Of a DNA stretch of 64,000 nucleotides, positions 23,076 through 34,460 are shown piece by piece; the first letter of the stretch is position 1; each line of letters opens with the position of its first letter. Origin of the DNA: Rhizophagus irregularis (Eukaryota > Glomeromycota > Glomeromycetes > Glomerales > Glomeraceae); contig NC_089431.1 of the NCBI RefSeq assembly GCF_026210795.1, forward strand, positions 4,154,001-4,218,000, written 5' to 3'. The notes under the pieces were generated by a model. It was not told where the DNA came from. It worked only from the letters and a program-made list of their open reading frames with translations, and did not search any database. Both the position numbers and the translations under genes were made by a program.

Positions 23076-24964
23076 ATGATGGAACAATTAACAAATTATA
23101 AACATAAAATTGACTTTTTACTATCAGATAATATGCATTTATGTCAACCAGCACAAACCACGGTTAAACAAAATAGAAAAACATATAAAAAATGTAATGA
23201 ATGTTATAAAAGAAAACCATTTGCTGATTATCAGATTTGTCGCATGTGTTACAAATCAAAAATAGCTTTTAAATCAAGTGGAAATAAGGTTATTGATAAT
23301 TTTATCAAATATACACAAATCAATTATTCATCCCGAGATGGAAAAATGGAGTTTGTTCCCTATAATCAATTCAAAAATATAGAATTTATTGCTGAAGGAG
23401 GATTTAGTAAAATTTATAAAGCTACTTGGGTTGATGGTCCAATCAAAGGTTGGTATATACGTGATGGTGCGAATATTTCTCGTAATAATAATTATACTGT
23501 TGTTCTCAAAAAACTTCACAATTCTGAAAACTTTACACCAAAGGAACTAAATGAGGTACAGTACATGTAATATTTTAAATATTCAATATAACAATGATGT
23601 TAAATTAAGGATTTTTTATTTAGCTCAAGGTATTTTATCAGATTTATTCAAATAGAGAAACTTCTAATGAATTCATTTGCCAATATTTTGGAATTACTCA
23701 AGATCCTATTACCAAGGATATTATGATTATTATGCCATATTATGACTTAGGTGACTTGATACGCTACATAAGTAATGATTTTTATAATATTTGTTGGGAT
23801 ACAAAGTTGTTTAAATTACGTCGTATAATATATGCACTTAATAATATCCATAATTCAGATATTATTCACAGAGATTTACATAGTGGAAATATCTTTATAA
23901 GTGGAAGGTTTGCATATATAGGTGATCTGGGAATAAGTAAATCTGCAACTGAATCTACAGATAATAATGAGAATTATGGTATTATTCCTTATATGGCACC
24001 AGAGATTTTTCAAGGACAAAAATATACAAAAGCTTCAGATATATATAGTTTTGGAATGATTATGTGGGAGCTTATGACAGGTAGAAGACCTTTTTGGGAT
24101 CGAAATCATAATACATATCTTATTATTGATATTTGTGATGGTTTACGACCACCAATTGTCACAAATGCACCTGAAGAATATATTGAATTAATGAAAGAAT
24201 GCTGGCATTCTGATCCGGAGAAAAGGCCAACAGCCATTTATATATTTAAAAAACTTCTTAATATGTCGGGTTTGATAATTGAAATTGTAAAATCATCAGA
24301 TATTGGTCCTGTAACAACTAATCATTCAGGTGCTGTTTATAGGAGTAGACCTTTAAATAAAATGATTCATTCCGCAATGTCTTTAAGGAGTTCAAGAAGT
24401 CTGCTGTCTACAAATTTAGAAACTGGTAAACAATTATAATATTATTTATTATAAATTATTTAATTTTGTTTATTTATGTTATTATTAATAATCATTATTT
24501 CTTTTAAAGGTAAAAGAAAGTTTGAAGATCTAGTTACAAAAAATGATGACGATGGTATTATGGATAATAAAATTTATGGTTTTATTCTGTAATTAACTAA
24601 ACAAACTTCCAATAAATCAAAAACTTTATAGGTCAATGTATCAAAAAGAAAAATTTATGTGAAAATGAAATTAATGGTAAATAATTATTATTAATTAACG
24701 AATTTATTAGTATTTTTTAAAATTTACACTTTTATATGTTTCTCTAGAATATCTTACGAACGAAATTGAATTTGATGTTAATGTGAATTTTAATCAATCC
24801 CATAAACCTCATAATAAAGGTAAATAGTGTAAATAGTTTATTGGTGTTTTTAATAATATCTTAGTAATGAATGCTTTTATATGTTATAACCATTTATTTT
24901 TTAATTGAATATAGATTACATCACTCTGGAATTTGAACTTGATATCGATTTTAATAATCCTTGA
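23076..24964 (+). CDS. Protein kinase with CxxC leader (complete, 6 exons, 505 aa)
   Basis: Exons 23076..23555, 23624..24425, 24510..24578, 24632..24676, 24748..24819 and 24915..24964; introns are GT-AG, the last four all in phase 1. The leader carries two CxxC pairs (CNECYKRK, CRMCYKSK), a possible zinc knuckle. The kinase domain follows: glycine loop FIAEGGFSKIYKATW, lysine in VVLKKL, hinge IIMPYYDLGDLI, catalytic loop IIHRDLHSGNI, metal-binding IGDLGIS (DLG instead of DFG), YMAPEIF, WDRNHNTYL and CWHSDPEKRPT. The tyrosine-kinase-like style fits the family amplified in arbuscular-mycorrhizal fungi. The small 3' exons encode an acidic tail (YLTNEIEFDVNVNFNQ, EFELDIDFNNP). If the intron after 24425 is retained, translation stops at 24439. 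Substrate unknown. It is the intact reference for the pseudogene at 3341..5260. Confidence 0.9.
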
Positions 24965-25390
24965 ATTTTATTTTTTTCTGTATATCAGATATAAATTTAT
25001 AGATTTTTTATTTTATACTATAGAGGGTAGAAATTATTAATAGTTAAATATTAGTCATAGATAAATGTTATGCAAGTCTTTTAAAAACTTGTTGTCACCT
25101 GATCACCACGTTTGAGGTGCAGAAGAAACATTGATCAGGAGGGAAAGGGGAAAACGAAAGGGAAAGGAAAAACGAGAGGAAAGAGGAAAATGAGAGTGAG
25201 AGGGAAAACAATAAACCACTTTTTACAATAGACGATTATTTTAATAGAATAATTAATTATATACGTTAAAGTAAATATATTATAATTACAAAGAATGAAA
25301 AAGCAATAACTATTTAAGCCCAATATGATTATTATAAATATAAAAATCCAGAATATGCATATCAATGATATCAATGTCACTTTTTGTTTC
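24965..25390. repeat. Intergenic with purine-rich tract
   Basis: From about 25138 to 25208 one strand is nearly all purine (repeated GGGAAA/GAGAGG-type blocks). No gene seen. Confidence 0.45.
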
Positions 25391-26270
25391 TTATTCTGGT
25401 AAACCCGAATCTAGAAGAAAAGAAATTGCTACATTTAGATAAAGAACAAAACAAAATATGTGTAAGTACCAGATTTGAACTCCCATACAGTTCCATCTTC
25501 TAGTACGCCCATAAAATTTCACAAGGCTTCTCTGATACTGCTTTGAAAAAAATCCTCCATAAATACTAATATGCCATTCAGCAGAGAATCCCATTTGAAT
25601 ACATGCTCATAGCAATCCAAAAACGTAAACCAGAGTAAGATTTTCCAATAATAATTATACGATTGAAACCGCATAGTGCACTTCCATTAAGTAACTACAG
25701 TCTACGTCTACGGATACCATTATTTGATCATCACTGTGTATTTTTATACCGTCTGATTCATTTGCGGTCATTTCGGCTACCAAGGGTGGATTATTGCAAG
25801 ATGTGTCGAATCTATTATTGTCTGATAATGAAGGCATGGAGGAATTATTTCTCCAATTAGGTGAGTACAATGTAGCATGACGTCAGGAGTTTTCTTCCCT
25901 CAAGGGTACCACTTCTGCACAATGGCCCCAGGAATTTGCGCAATCTTCCATTTTTTCCTTGGTTTTGACATTTAAAAATAATGTCCTCATCATTTTATCT
26001 CTCCTATTCGCTGCTCGTTTGATAATTTGGTATTTCAATTTTCTCTCTTCTTTCGTACAGTACTTCCCATCTCTCCACGAAGTGATATCAAAAAGTAATT
26101 CTTGATGCTCCCTCTCCGGATGGAAAATGTGAGATTTATCGTGGACGGACGAGCTAATGAATTCTTCTCCGTTTCCATAATCTTGTCTACAAGACCGACA
26201 GCATTTTCTCCAAGTACGCAGTTTGACTTTCGAGTTTTTTATTCAGAGGATTTACCATGTAATTGCATTT
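25391..26270 (-). pseudogene. Decayed unidentified gene with a GHCAE motif
   Basis: On the minus strand a frame of about 115 codons without ATG runs from near 26230 to 25885. It contains CCRSCRQDYGNGEEF, FDITSWRDGKYCTKEERKLK, AANRRDKMMRTLFLNVKTKE and CANSWGHCAEVVPL before a stop. Further on are a Ser/Asn-rich frame (25870..25655) and, in other frames, IIIIGKSYSGLRFWIAMSMY and FMGVLEDGTVWEFKSGTYTY. These fragments in changing frames suggest one or two broken genes. (H/C)AE near cysteines recalls zinc-dependent deaminase-fold proteins, but no second CxxC motif was seen, so this is only a suggestion. Confidence 0.45.
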
Positions 26271-27203
26271 TTACTTTTTTGGAGGTCGACTTATACTGTA
26301 CTTCCAAGGCAGGCTATTCCGCTATTACATCCCACACACTGATGATAAGAATCGGGTGGAGTCACCATTTTGCCCAAATGGCTATAAGACATTACAATTT
26401 GTATAAAATATGTTTTGTTAAATCACGAACGATACCTCTTTCAATTCAAGGATTCTTTTTATTATTTTCCAGGGCAGCCAATGATAATTTCACTACCCCA
26501 TTTATATTTTTTTCACGTAAAAATTCACCTGTAAGGAACTATGAAATCCGGTATTGTATCTTTCATCCATGATTCGTGTAGTTTGTCTAACCAGGCGTAA
26601 GGAATAGAGAAATTAATAACAAAAAAATAATAAGTAAATACCAATTATTTCTAAGCCTAACTAATCTAAAACTACCCTAGCGTTACCCCGCAATTTTTTA
26701 CGCAATGTCACGCGCGATCAAAATTAATTTTGTGATACAGCATATAGATTTAAAACATAAACTCTTTTTTAAAAGTAATCAAACTAAATTTTCCAATACG
26801 ACTTATATTTAATAATTATCTCAATTAACTCGTCATTTATATACAGTACATTTTGTTTTACCAAGGGAATGATCTTTTAGATAAAACATCAACATTAATA
26901 AATTTCGCAGTACAGTATCTTTAATACACGAAAATTTATTCTTTATATTATAATACGGTAACAGTTGCACCATAATTTTTAACTTTTCATAAATTCATAA
27001 AAAATAATATCTCTTTATTAACCATAACCATAAGAGCCGCAGAAAATTTATTTAATTTGAATGATTCCCGGACCACAAATTATAACCGAGACGAAATTAT
27101 GAAACTGCTCAGGAATTCAGCATACCATTCTCCCGAGCTGTCGGAAACTTGATCAACCATTCGAATAAAAAGAATAATACTTATATAAAATAAATAAGTA
27201 ACA
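26271..27203. other. Intergenic
   Basis: Frames on the plus strand (26102-26572) have atypical composition and overlap the remnant above; nothing was recognised beyond it. Confidence 0.3.
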
Positions 27204-28755
27204 TTATTCAATTACAATTTGAAATATCTCATATTCTTCTACAGAAAATTTACCTCCAATTTCTCTGATCGATTTTTCATAAGATTTTTGTTTAAAGTAA
27301 CTAGTTTTATAAGAATTAAAATCCTCACCCCTCAAAATAAGATCATTACTACCAATTACCAAATGATGGTCCATTATTAATATAGCACTATATTCATCAA
27401 AAACATAACTTAAAATATAATTTCCAATATTATCACTATTATCATTATCATTTTTAAAAGAGAATATAAAACTATTAGCAGTGCTATAATTATAATTGAG
27501 TTCCCAAATTGTTGGATTATACCCTCCAAGAATTTCATTACTATTTTTAACCTTAATAATTGTTACGGTATTAGATTGATTATCACAAATTTCATGAAAT
27601 TTAATAGGTGTAAACCCATCACGAGATCCACGAAGCATTAAATTGAATTCGTATGAAATTATCTTATTTGTATTATCTGTATTATCTGTAATATTTGTAA
27701 TATTTGTAATATTTAATTCATCAATCCACTTTGAGATTAATTCAGCATGTTGATGCGTAATAATTTTAGAATCAATATTTTTAAATTCATTTCTCTAGTT
27801 ACATGTGGTCTTGGTTTACTATTAGGATGTAAACTTAAATGATTTATTAATAAATCCTTATATAATTCTTTCGATAAAATTTTTTTATAAGGTAATACTT
27901 TATCTAAAAATTCCTTGGAACTTAAATTATAAAATCTTATAAAAGGAATATATTGTTGTAAAGTATTTTATAATATATTGAAATCATCTTTTGAGAAATT
28001 TGTAGGATCAGAAGGAATTCCTGGATTTTGTGCATGTCCCCATTTAAGTACGTGTTCCCATACATGAACTTCACCCATTTGAAAATTATCATTTTGAATA
28101 AGTGTGATCAAAATTTTTTCCGAAATTAAAGAGAAATCCATTGAATTAAATATTTTATCCGGTTCTTTAGATATTAAATCGGTACAAAATTTTTGAAGTT
28201 CTAAAAACGAATCATTTTCAAATAATGTTTGATATATCATGTTAAAATTTTGTCCCAACCAATTTGCATATTTTTCAATCAAAAAAGATTGTAAATAATT
28301 AACTAATTCTTGAAGACTTAATTCATTAGCAGCAACTAAGATTTTAATGATATCATTAGCATCATGTTCCTCTAATGGAAGTCTTCCTCCATAAATATAC
28401 CTTAAAAATCGAAATCGGTGAAAAAAAAAATTTTTTAAAAAAAAAATTTAATTATTAAATAACATCATAAATTATTAAAAATTCTTTCCCACCTTAAAAT
28501 TGTTTGAAAAATATCGGGTAAAATATTTGGTAATTTAATATGTACCAAATTTTCATCATTATTCTTTAAAATTCTTCGTAAATGAGGTGAATGATGATTT
28601 AAAATAACTTTATGAGCTTGAAAGATTTTTACGTTAGGATCATTACCAACTTCAATGGTAATATCACAGTATTCGTTGTCATTCAAACTTTCGAGATAAT
28701 TCTGAGATAATTTTGGCAAAAATAATTTTGGTAAAAATTTATTGTTTATTATAAT
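27204..28755 (-). pseudogene. Broken BTB-BACK-TLDc gene
   Basis: Minus-strand paralogue of the gene at 31260..32795. The BTB part (28755..about 28494) has no start: where relatives have ATG, the frame reads ...IIINNKFLPK, and a 15-bp duplication gives LPKLFLPKLSQ. The donor GTGGGAAAG is weaker than in the relatives. The second exon starts at the G before TATATTTATGG near 28399 and is open through WEHVLKWGHAQNPGIP. It then meets an in-frame TAA at 27970..27968, where relatives have a Lys codon. A frame change follows near 27800 (after HPNSKP). The TLDc part (27638..27204: MLRGSRDGFTPIKFHE, ILGGYNP, YEIFQIV) is open. A short Asn-Thr repeat (NITNIT...DNTDNT) precedes it. Three independent lesions make function unlikely. 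Confidence 0.82.
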
Positions 28756-29397
28756 TATTTTCTTCTCTTTCTCTTTTTTTTTTTCTGGGAAAAAGGAAAA
28801 TTATAATTTGATCAAAGGTAAATTGGCAATAAATCAGGAAATCATAGTTGCACAACATTGTAAATCCGGATTATAAGCCCAATTAGATTTGATAAAACAA
28901 TGAAAGATTAATGGTAATTTGTCATTATTATAGCATTGTATTGTGGCAAAGGTTACCTGTTTCTCTGTTGTAAAAAATCAAACACATAGTGTTCCACATT
29001 GTGGTAAATCCGTAAATATAAACGTGAAAATTTATATCGTGATATTATCCGATTTGGACCGCCATCTAAGCCATCTAAGATAGGACGAGATGAATTATTA
29101 GATAGAAATGCAGTAGCCGTATTTTCTGATCGTTAACGATCATGATGTTTCGTTCGTAAATATTTGTTATCATTTGATGTAATGTTGAAAATTGAACAAT
29201 TCAATTGAAAATAAAATGTCAAAATAACCAAATAATTTCGTTTCTCGCCCCTCAAATGCAAGCAGTTCATTAGATAATTTTTGTTTTTTTTTAAAAAAAA
29301 AATACAAATTAAGAAATATACATAACAACGAAATGATCCTGAATTTCTACGTGTAAATACAAGAAAACTATATAACATAAACACACTAAATTAATTA
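28756..29397. other. Intergenic between two BTB-TLDc copies
   Basis: No gene or repeat recognised; contains the probable former promoter of the copy to the left. Confidence 0.35.
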
Positions 29398-30852
29398 TCA
29401 ATTTTTGATTACCAAGAAAACTTCGTATTCTTCTATAAAAAAATCACCATCAGTTTCTCTGATCGATTCCTTATAAGAATTTTTTATACAACTACTACTT
29501 CTATATAAATTATTTAATGATAAAATAATGTCCCCATTACCAAATGATGGTCCATAATTAGGATTATTAAATATGGCGAAATTTCCATCTTTTATACGAC
29601 TTAAAATATGATCTTCAAGGTTATCATTATTCTTAAAAGAAAATAAAAAGCTATTATTAGTGACACCATAACTATTAATATTAGAATTCCACGTTATTGG
29701 ATTATATCCTCCAAGAATTTCATCACTATCTTTTACTTTAATAATTGATACCGTATAAAATCTATTAACACAAATTTCATGAAATTTTTTTGGTGAAAAT
29801 CCATCACGAGATCCACGAAGTATTAATTTGAATTCATATGTAGAATTCAATTTATCAGTAATTTGTAACCCATTGATCCATTTTGAGATTAATTCAGTAT
29901 GTTGAAGCGTAATAATTTTTGAATCAATATTTTTACGAAGTTTTGATTTACCGATTGGCTTGTTATCAGGATGCACACTTAAATGATTTCTTAATAAATC
30001 CTTATACAAATCTTTTGGTAAAATTTTTTTGTAAGGTAACACTTTTTCCAAAAATTCTTTAGAAGTAAAATTATAAAATTTAATAAGAGGAATACATTGT
30101 CGTAAAGTATCCTTTAAAATATAGAAATCATTTTTTGATAAGTTTGTAGGATCAGTTGATAGTTCCTGATTTTGAGCATGACCCCATTTAAGTGCATGTT
30201 CCCATACTTGAACTTCGTTCATCTGAAGATTTTCATTTTGAATAAGCGAGATCAAAATATTTTCTGGTATCGAAGTGAAACTTAATGAATTAAATATCCT
30301 ATCCGGTTCTTTGGACATTAAATCATTACAGTATTTTTGAAGTTCCAAAAAAGAATCATTTTCAAAACTCGTTCGATATATCAAGGTAAAATTTTGTTCC
30401 ATCCCATTTGTATAGTTTTCAATAAGAGAAGATTGTAAATAACTAACTAATTCTTGAATATTAAGTTTGTTCGCAGCAACCAATATTTTAATGATATCTA
30501 AAATATCATATTCTTCCAAAGGAAGTTTCCCCCATAAAGATACCTGAATTTCAAAAATCTTTTAAAAATAAATTCTTATATAAATTCACATATAGTACGT
30601 CCTCTTACCTCAAGATTATGTGAAAAATTTCTGGTAAAATATTTGGTAATTTAATATGGACCAAAATTCCATCATTTTTCTTATTAACTGACAAAATTTT
30701 TCGTAAATAAGGTTTAAAATTACCATATGAGCTTTAAATATTTTTACGTCAGGGTCATCACCAACTTCAATAGTAATATCATAATATTCGTCATCATCTA
30801 ATATTTCAAGTAAGTCTTGTAATAATTTTGGTAAGAATTTATTATCAACCAT
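29398..30852 (-). pseudogene. BTB-BACK-TLDc gene with two frame disruptions
   Basis: Exon 1 starts at ATG 30852 (MVDNKFLPKLLQDLLEILDD) and its donor follows 30609; exon 2 runs 30543..29398. In exon 1, about 10 bp are missing after MVILN compared with the other copies (which have RRSP or YRSP there), shifting the frame into a stop. At the start of exon 2 one A is missing in GGGGGAAAC, which again shifts the frame before LEEYDILD. Beyond that, 373 codons are intact: BACK-like WEHALKWGHAQNQELS, TLDc FKLILRGSRDGFSPKKFHE, ILGGYNP, GPSFGNGDI and IEEYEVF. Either a recent pseudogene or, less likely, two assembly errors (one at a homopolymer). Confidence 0.75.
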
Positions 30853-31164
30853 TATATTGAGGAGATTGTTGTTTTGAAGAAAAAAGAAAAACAAACGTGA
30901 TCGTGTATGGTAGGGTAGTATGGTAATTGTCAACCTTATAAATCTTTTTTTCTGAATCGGGAAATCAAGATCGCACATCGTTGTAATGAAGTTGATATCT
31001 TAATTAAAGAAAATTTAATATTATGGGTCAGTCGGTATAGAACTTTCTGCAAATTCGCTTTAATAATCATTATCCCTTTGTTTTTTTTTTTAAAAAAAAA
31101 AAAAGATTCAATGCAATTCGTTCGATGGAAATGAATGAATGATCTGAATGATACGGGAGGTTGG

Positions 31165-31195
31165 ATCACGTGATAAAGGAATTTAAGTATAAATA
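31165..31195 (+). promoter_or_regulatory. E-box and TATA box upstream of BTB-TLDc gene
   Basis: The palindrome ATCACGTGAT (31165..31174) and a canonical TATAAATA (31188..31195) lie 95 and 65 bp before the ATG at 31260. The 407-bp space to the divergent copy at 30852 probably works as a shared promoter region. Confidence 0.55.
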
Positions 31196-31259
31196 GTACG
31201 CCACACAAACTCCCCTAAAAAAACCAAAAAAAAGTTTAAACCACAACTATAAACGAAAC

Positions 31260-32795
31260 ATGATAATGGATTTAAAGGATTATGAGTTTTTGCCTCAATT
31301 ATCTCAAAATTTACTTGAAAGTTTGGACGAAGACGAATATTATGATATAACTATTGAAGTTGGTAAAGATCCCTACGTAAAAATTTTTCGTGCTCATATG
31401 GTTATTTTAAATCGTCGTTCTCCTTATTTGCGAAGAATTTTATCAACTAATAAAAAGTACAATGATGGAAACTTGGTACATATTAAATTACCAAATATTT
31501 TACCAGAAATTTTTCATATAATTTTAAGGTGAAAGGAGAATTAAAACTATAAAATAATTTAATTAATATTTTACAATATTTTTTTTTTAATATTAAGTAA
31601 AAAACTTTTTTTTCTTTTTTTTTATTTTAGGTATATTTATGGGGGGAGGCTTTCTTTAAAGGAATATGATACTGCAGATATCATCAAAATCTTGGTGGCG
31701 GCTGTTCAACTTAACCTTAAGGAATTAATAATCTATTTACAATCATTTTTAATTAAAAACAAATCCGATTGGATGGAGAAAAATTTTAACCTTATATATA
31801 GGACGAGTTTTGAAAATGAATCTCTCTTGGAACTTCAAAATTACTGTAATAAACTTATTTCAAAGGAACCAGAAAGGATGTTTGAATCACAAAATTTTTC
31901 TTCAATTCCAGAAAAAGTTTTGGTCTCGCTTATTCAAAATGAAAATCTTCGAATGAGTGAAATTGAAATTTGGGAACATGTTCTTAATTGGGGACTTGCA
32001 CAAAATCCGGAACTTCCATCTGATCCTGCAAATTTTTCGAAGGATGATTTTAGTTTATTGAAAAATACCTTAAAATCGTATATTCCTTTTATTAGATTTT
32101 ACGATTTAACCTGTAAGGAATTTTCGAAAAAAGTATTACCTTATAAGAAAATTTTACCAAAGGAATTATATAAGGATTTATTGGATACATTTTTAGATTT
32201 ACATCCTGATAGTAAACCTGATAAATCAAACCCTCGTAATTCTAATAGTTCAAAACATATTGATTCTAAAGTTATTACATCACAACATGCTGAATTAATA
32301 TCGAAATGGATTGATAGATTAGAAATTACGGATAAACTGACTTCTTCATATGGATTCAAATTAATTCTTCGTGGATCTCGTGATGGGTTTACGTCTCGTA
32401 AATTTCACGAGGTGTGTGATGATCAAACTAATATTGTAGTAATTGTTAAAGTGAAGCAAAGTAATGAAATTCTTGGAGGGTATAATCCAGCCACGTGGAA
32501 ATCTGGTTACCGTTTTAGCACTACTAGAAATAGTTTCATATTCTCCTTTAAGAATAATGATGGTATTGAAAATTTTATTTTAAGTCGTGTAATGGATGAA
32601 GAGTATGCCATACTTAATAACCCTACCTGCGGTCCTTCGTTTGGTAATGGTGACCTTATTTTGTCAGGCGAAGAGAGTTCTTCTGGTTATTGTGAAAGTT
32701 ATTGTGAAAAAAGTTCTTATGAGAGGCTTATTAGGGAAACCGAAAGTGAATTTTCTGTAGAAGAATATGAAATATTTCAAATTGTAAAATACTAA
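31260..32795 (+). CDS. BTB-BACK-TLDc domain protein (complete, 2 exons, 477 aa)
   Basis: Exons 31260..31528 and 31631..32795, with intron GTGAAA...TTTTAG splitting an Arg codon as in the other copies. ATG 31260 (MIMDLKDYEFLPQLSQ) is followed in frame by another ATG at 31266; either could be used. Residues ~10-90 form the BTB domain (DEDEYYDITIEVG, FRAHMVILNRRSPYLRRIL). Residues ~100-230 form a BACK-like region (IWEHVLNWGLAQNPELPSDP). Residues ~290-475 form the TLDc domain (FKLILRGSRDGFTSRKFHE, ILGGYNPATW, FIFSFKNNDG, CGPSFGNGDLIL, VEEYEIFQIV). BTB-BACK adaptors often recruit substrates to cullin-3 ligases, and TLDc domains are linked to oxidative-stress responses and V-ATPase binding; the target is unknown. 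It is the only fully intact copy of the 27-33 kb cluster. Confidence 0.92.
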
Positions 32796-32937
32796 GTATC
32801 GGTATTAACAGTTAAAAAATTTATTTAATTTACTTAATTTACTCTTATTATTTGTAGTATAATTATATTTTATTTTATTAAATTTTTTTTCTTTTTTTTT
32901 TAAAACAATAAAAAAATATGTAAAAAAATTTTTAAGA

Positions 32938-33410
32938 ATTATTGCCGTTTTCAGAAATGTTGACAATCTGAAATTTTGACCATTTTATACCGAACACACC
33001 GAACACACCGAACACACCGTGAACACATACAAAAAATTATGCAAACTTGAAGTATTCATGCATAACTTTATATAAAAACTATTTTTGTCACTTTTTAGAT
33101 ATGAATAAAATTGAAAATATGAAAATTTGTACCGAACACACACCGAACACAAACGAACACACCAAACACACCGAACATTGGCAAATACAAGCAAATACAA
33201 GTGAATACATATATGCAAATAATATAATTTTTATACATTTTTTTATGCACACTACCTAAAAATATATTACTAAAGTTTTAATTTTGCTTTTTTTAAAGGA
33301 AAATTTGTTTTTTTTTAATTTTAATTGCTGTGTTCGGTGTGTGTTCGGTGTGTTCGATTTATAGAAATGATCGACATTCTAATGTCAACATTTCTGAAAA
33401 CGGCAATAAT
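32938..33410. mobile_element. TIR element with GAACACACC repeats
   Basis: Ends are inverted repeats of about 27 bp: left ATTATTGCCGTTTTCAGAAA, and the right end in reverse complement is the same, continuing to TGTTGAC. Inside, the left half has clustered CCGAACACA units (32990-33020 and 33131-33176) and the right half the complementary GTGTTCGGTG units (33330-33357), so each half mirrors the other. A decayed relative lies at 5548..5793. It has no coding capacity; short frames here only mirror the repeat. A target duplication was not evident. Confidence 0.7.
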
Positions 33411-34460
33411 CGGTTACAGAATATATATATTTTTTGTTTATGACTAGAAAGAAAGTTTTATAAATTAAATCATCGAATTCATCTTTAAAAGCGAAGAACT
33501 CATAAACAGTGATGAATTTCTATGAATAAGTAATAATTTTATCGCTAATAAATATTCCTTTTGATCTTCAACGCTAAAGCAATATTTGATTGGTCTACTT
33601 GATAAGAGAAAGACGCATTGGGACACATGTACTGGTAATTAAACAATGTGGAGAATTGTAAATCCTCAAAAATATGGGTAGTACATTTTTAGAAATTACA
33701 TGAATGAAAAAATTGGCGTATATTATTTATTTAATCACGGAGTAACCAAGTGTGATTTTCTTTGTATTATATTGTTATATTTCGTCATTGAATTTTTTCA
33801 TCACTATATTATATGTTTTGACAATTATTACTTTATATTTGTGATATTTTATTAAATATTTTAATGGTTTTGATGATGATTGAAAATTTAATTCTATTTA
33901 TATATACATATACTATATATTTTTTTCGGGAAAATATATCATTAATTCATTGTATTATTTACTTACAACTTTTAAAAAATTATTATTTAAATCAACCAAA
34001 AAAGGGTAACTGGACAATTCAATAAATAATCACGCCAGCCGGCTGAAAAAAGCCACGAATGAATTCAATAAACATTCCAAAATGGGAATCTATTATGATT
34101 GCATTTATACCAAAAAAAGATTATCATTTAAGTTAAATTCCTATGAATGGAAAATTTCATAGAGTAAAAAATCTTTGTCTCTGGAGTCCGGATATGCAGT
34201 ACACACAAACAATGATTAAAGACTTCCTTTTGTTAAAAATCGCTAGGTTTTACAAATTAAAAGTAAAAGAATCCTATACGATCTAACCATACCCCTTTGT
34301 GTTAAAAGTATTACATCTTACGATTTGAAAGTAAAATATAAGTTATAAATATAAAGAATATGATTATCCCGAACATTTCAGTTTAATTTAATTCTTTACC
34401 AAAAATTTAATTCTTTACCAAAAAAAAAAAGATCTAAAAAAAAACAAAAAATATTTTGAG
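33411..34460. other. Intergenic, upstream of permease gene
   Basis: No gene or repeat recognised apart from short A/T runs. The promoter of the permease is presumably in the last few hundred bases. Confidence 0.35.

Noticed and set aside
26102-26572. Plus-strand 156-codon frame
   Set aside because: It overlaps the minus-strand coding-like remnant and has no recognisable domain; probably by chance.
29398-30852. Calling this BTB-TLDc copy a working gene
   Set aside because: Two separate frame disruptions relative to the intact paralogues cannot be removed with normal splice sites.
32985-33259. Small frames with CSVCSV or EHTPNTNEH repeats
   Set aside because: They mirror the GAACACACC repeats of the TIR element; no support for a protein.
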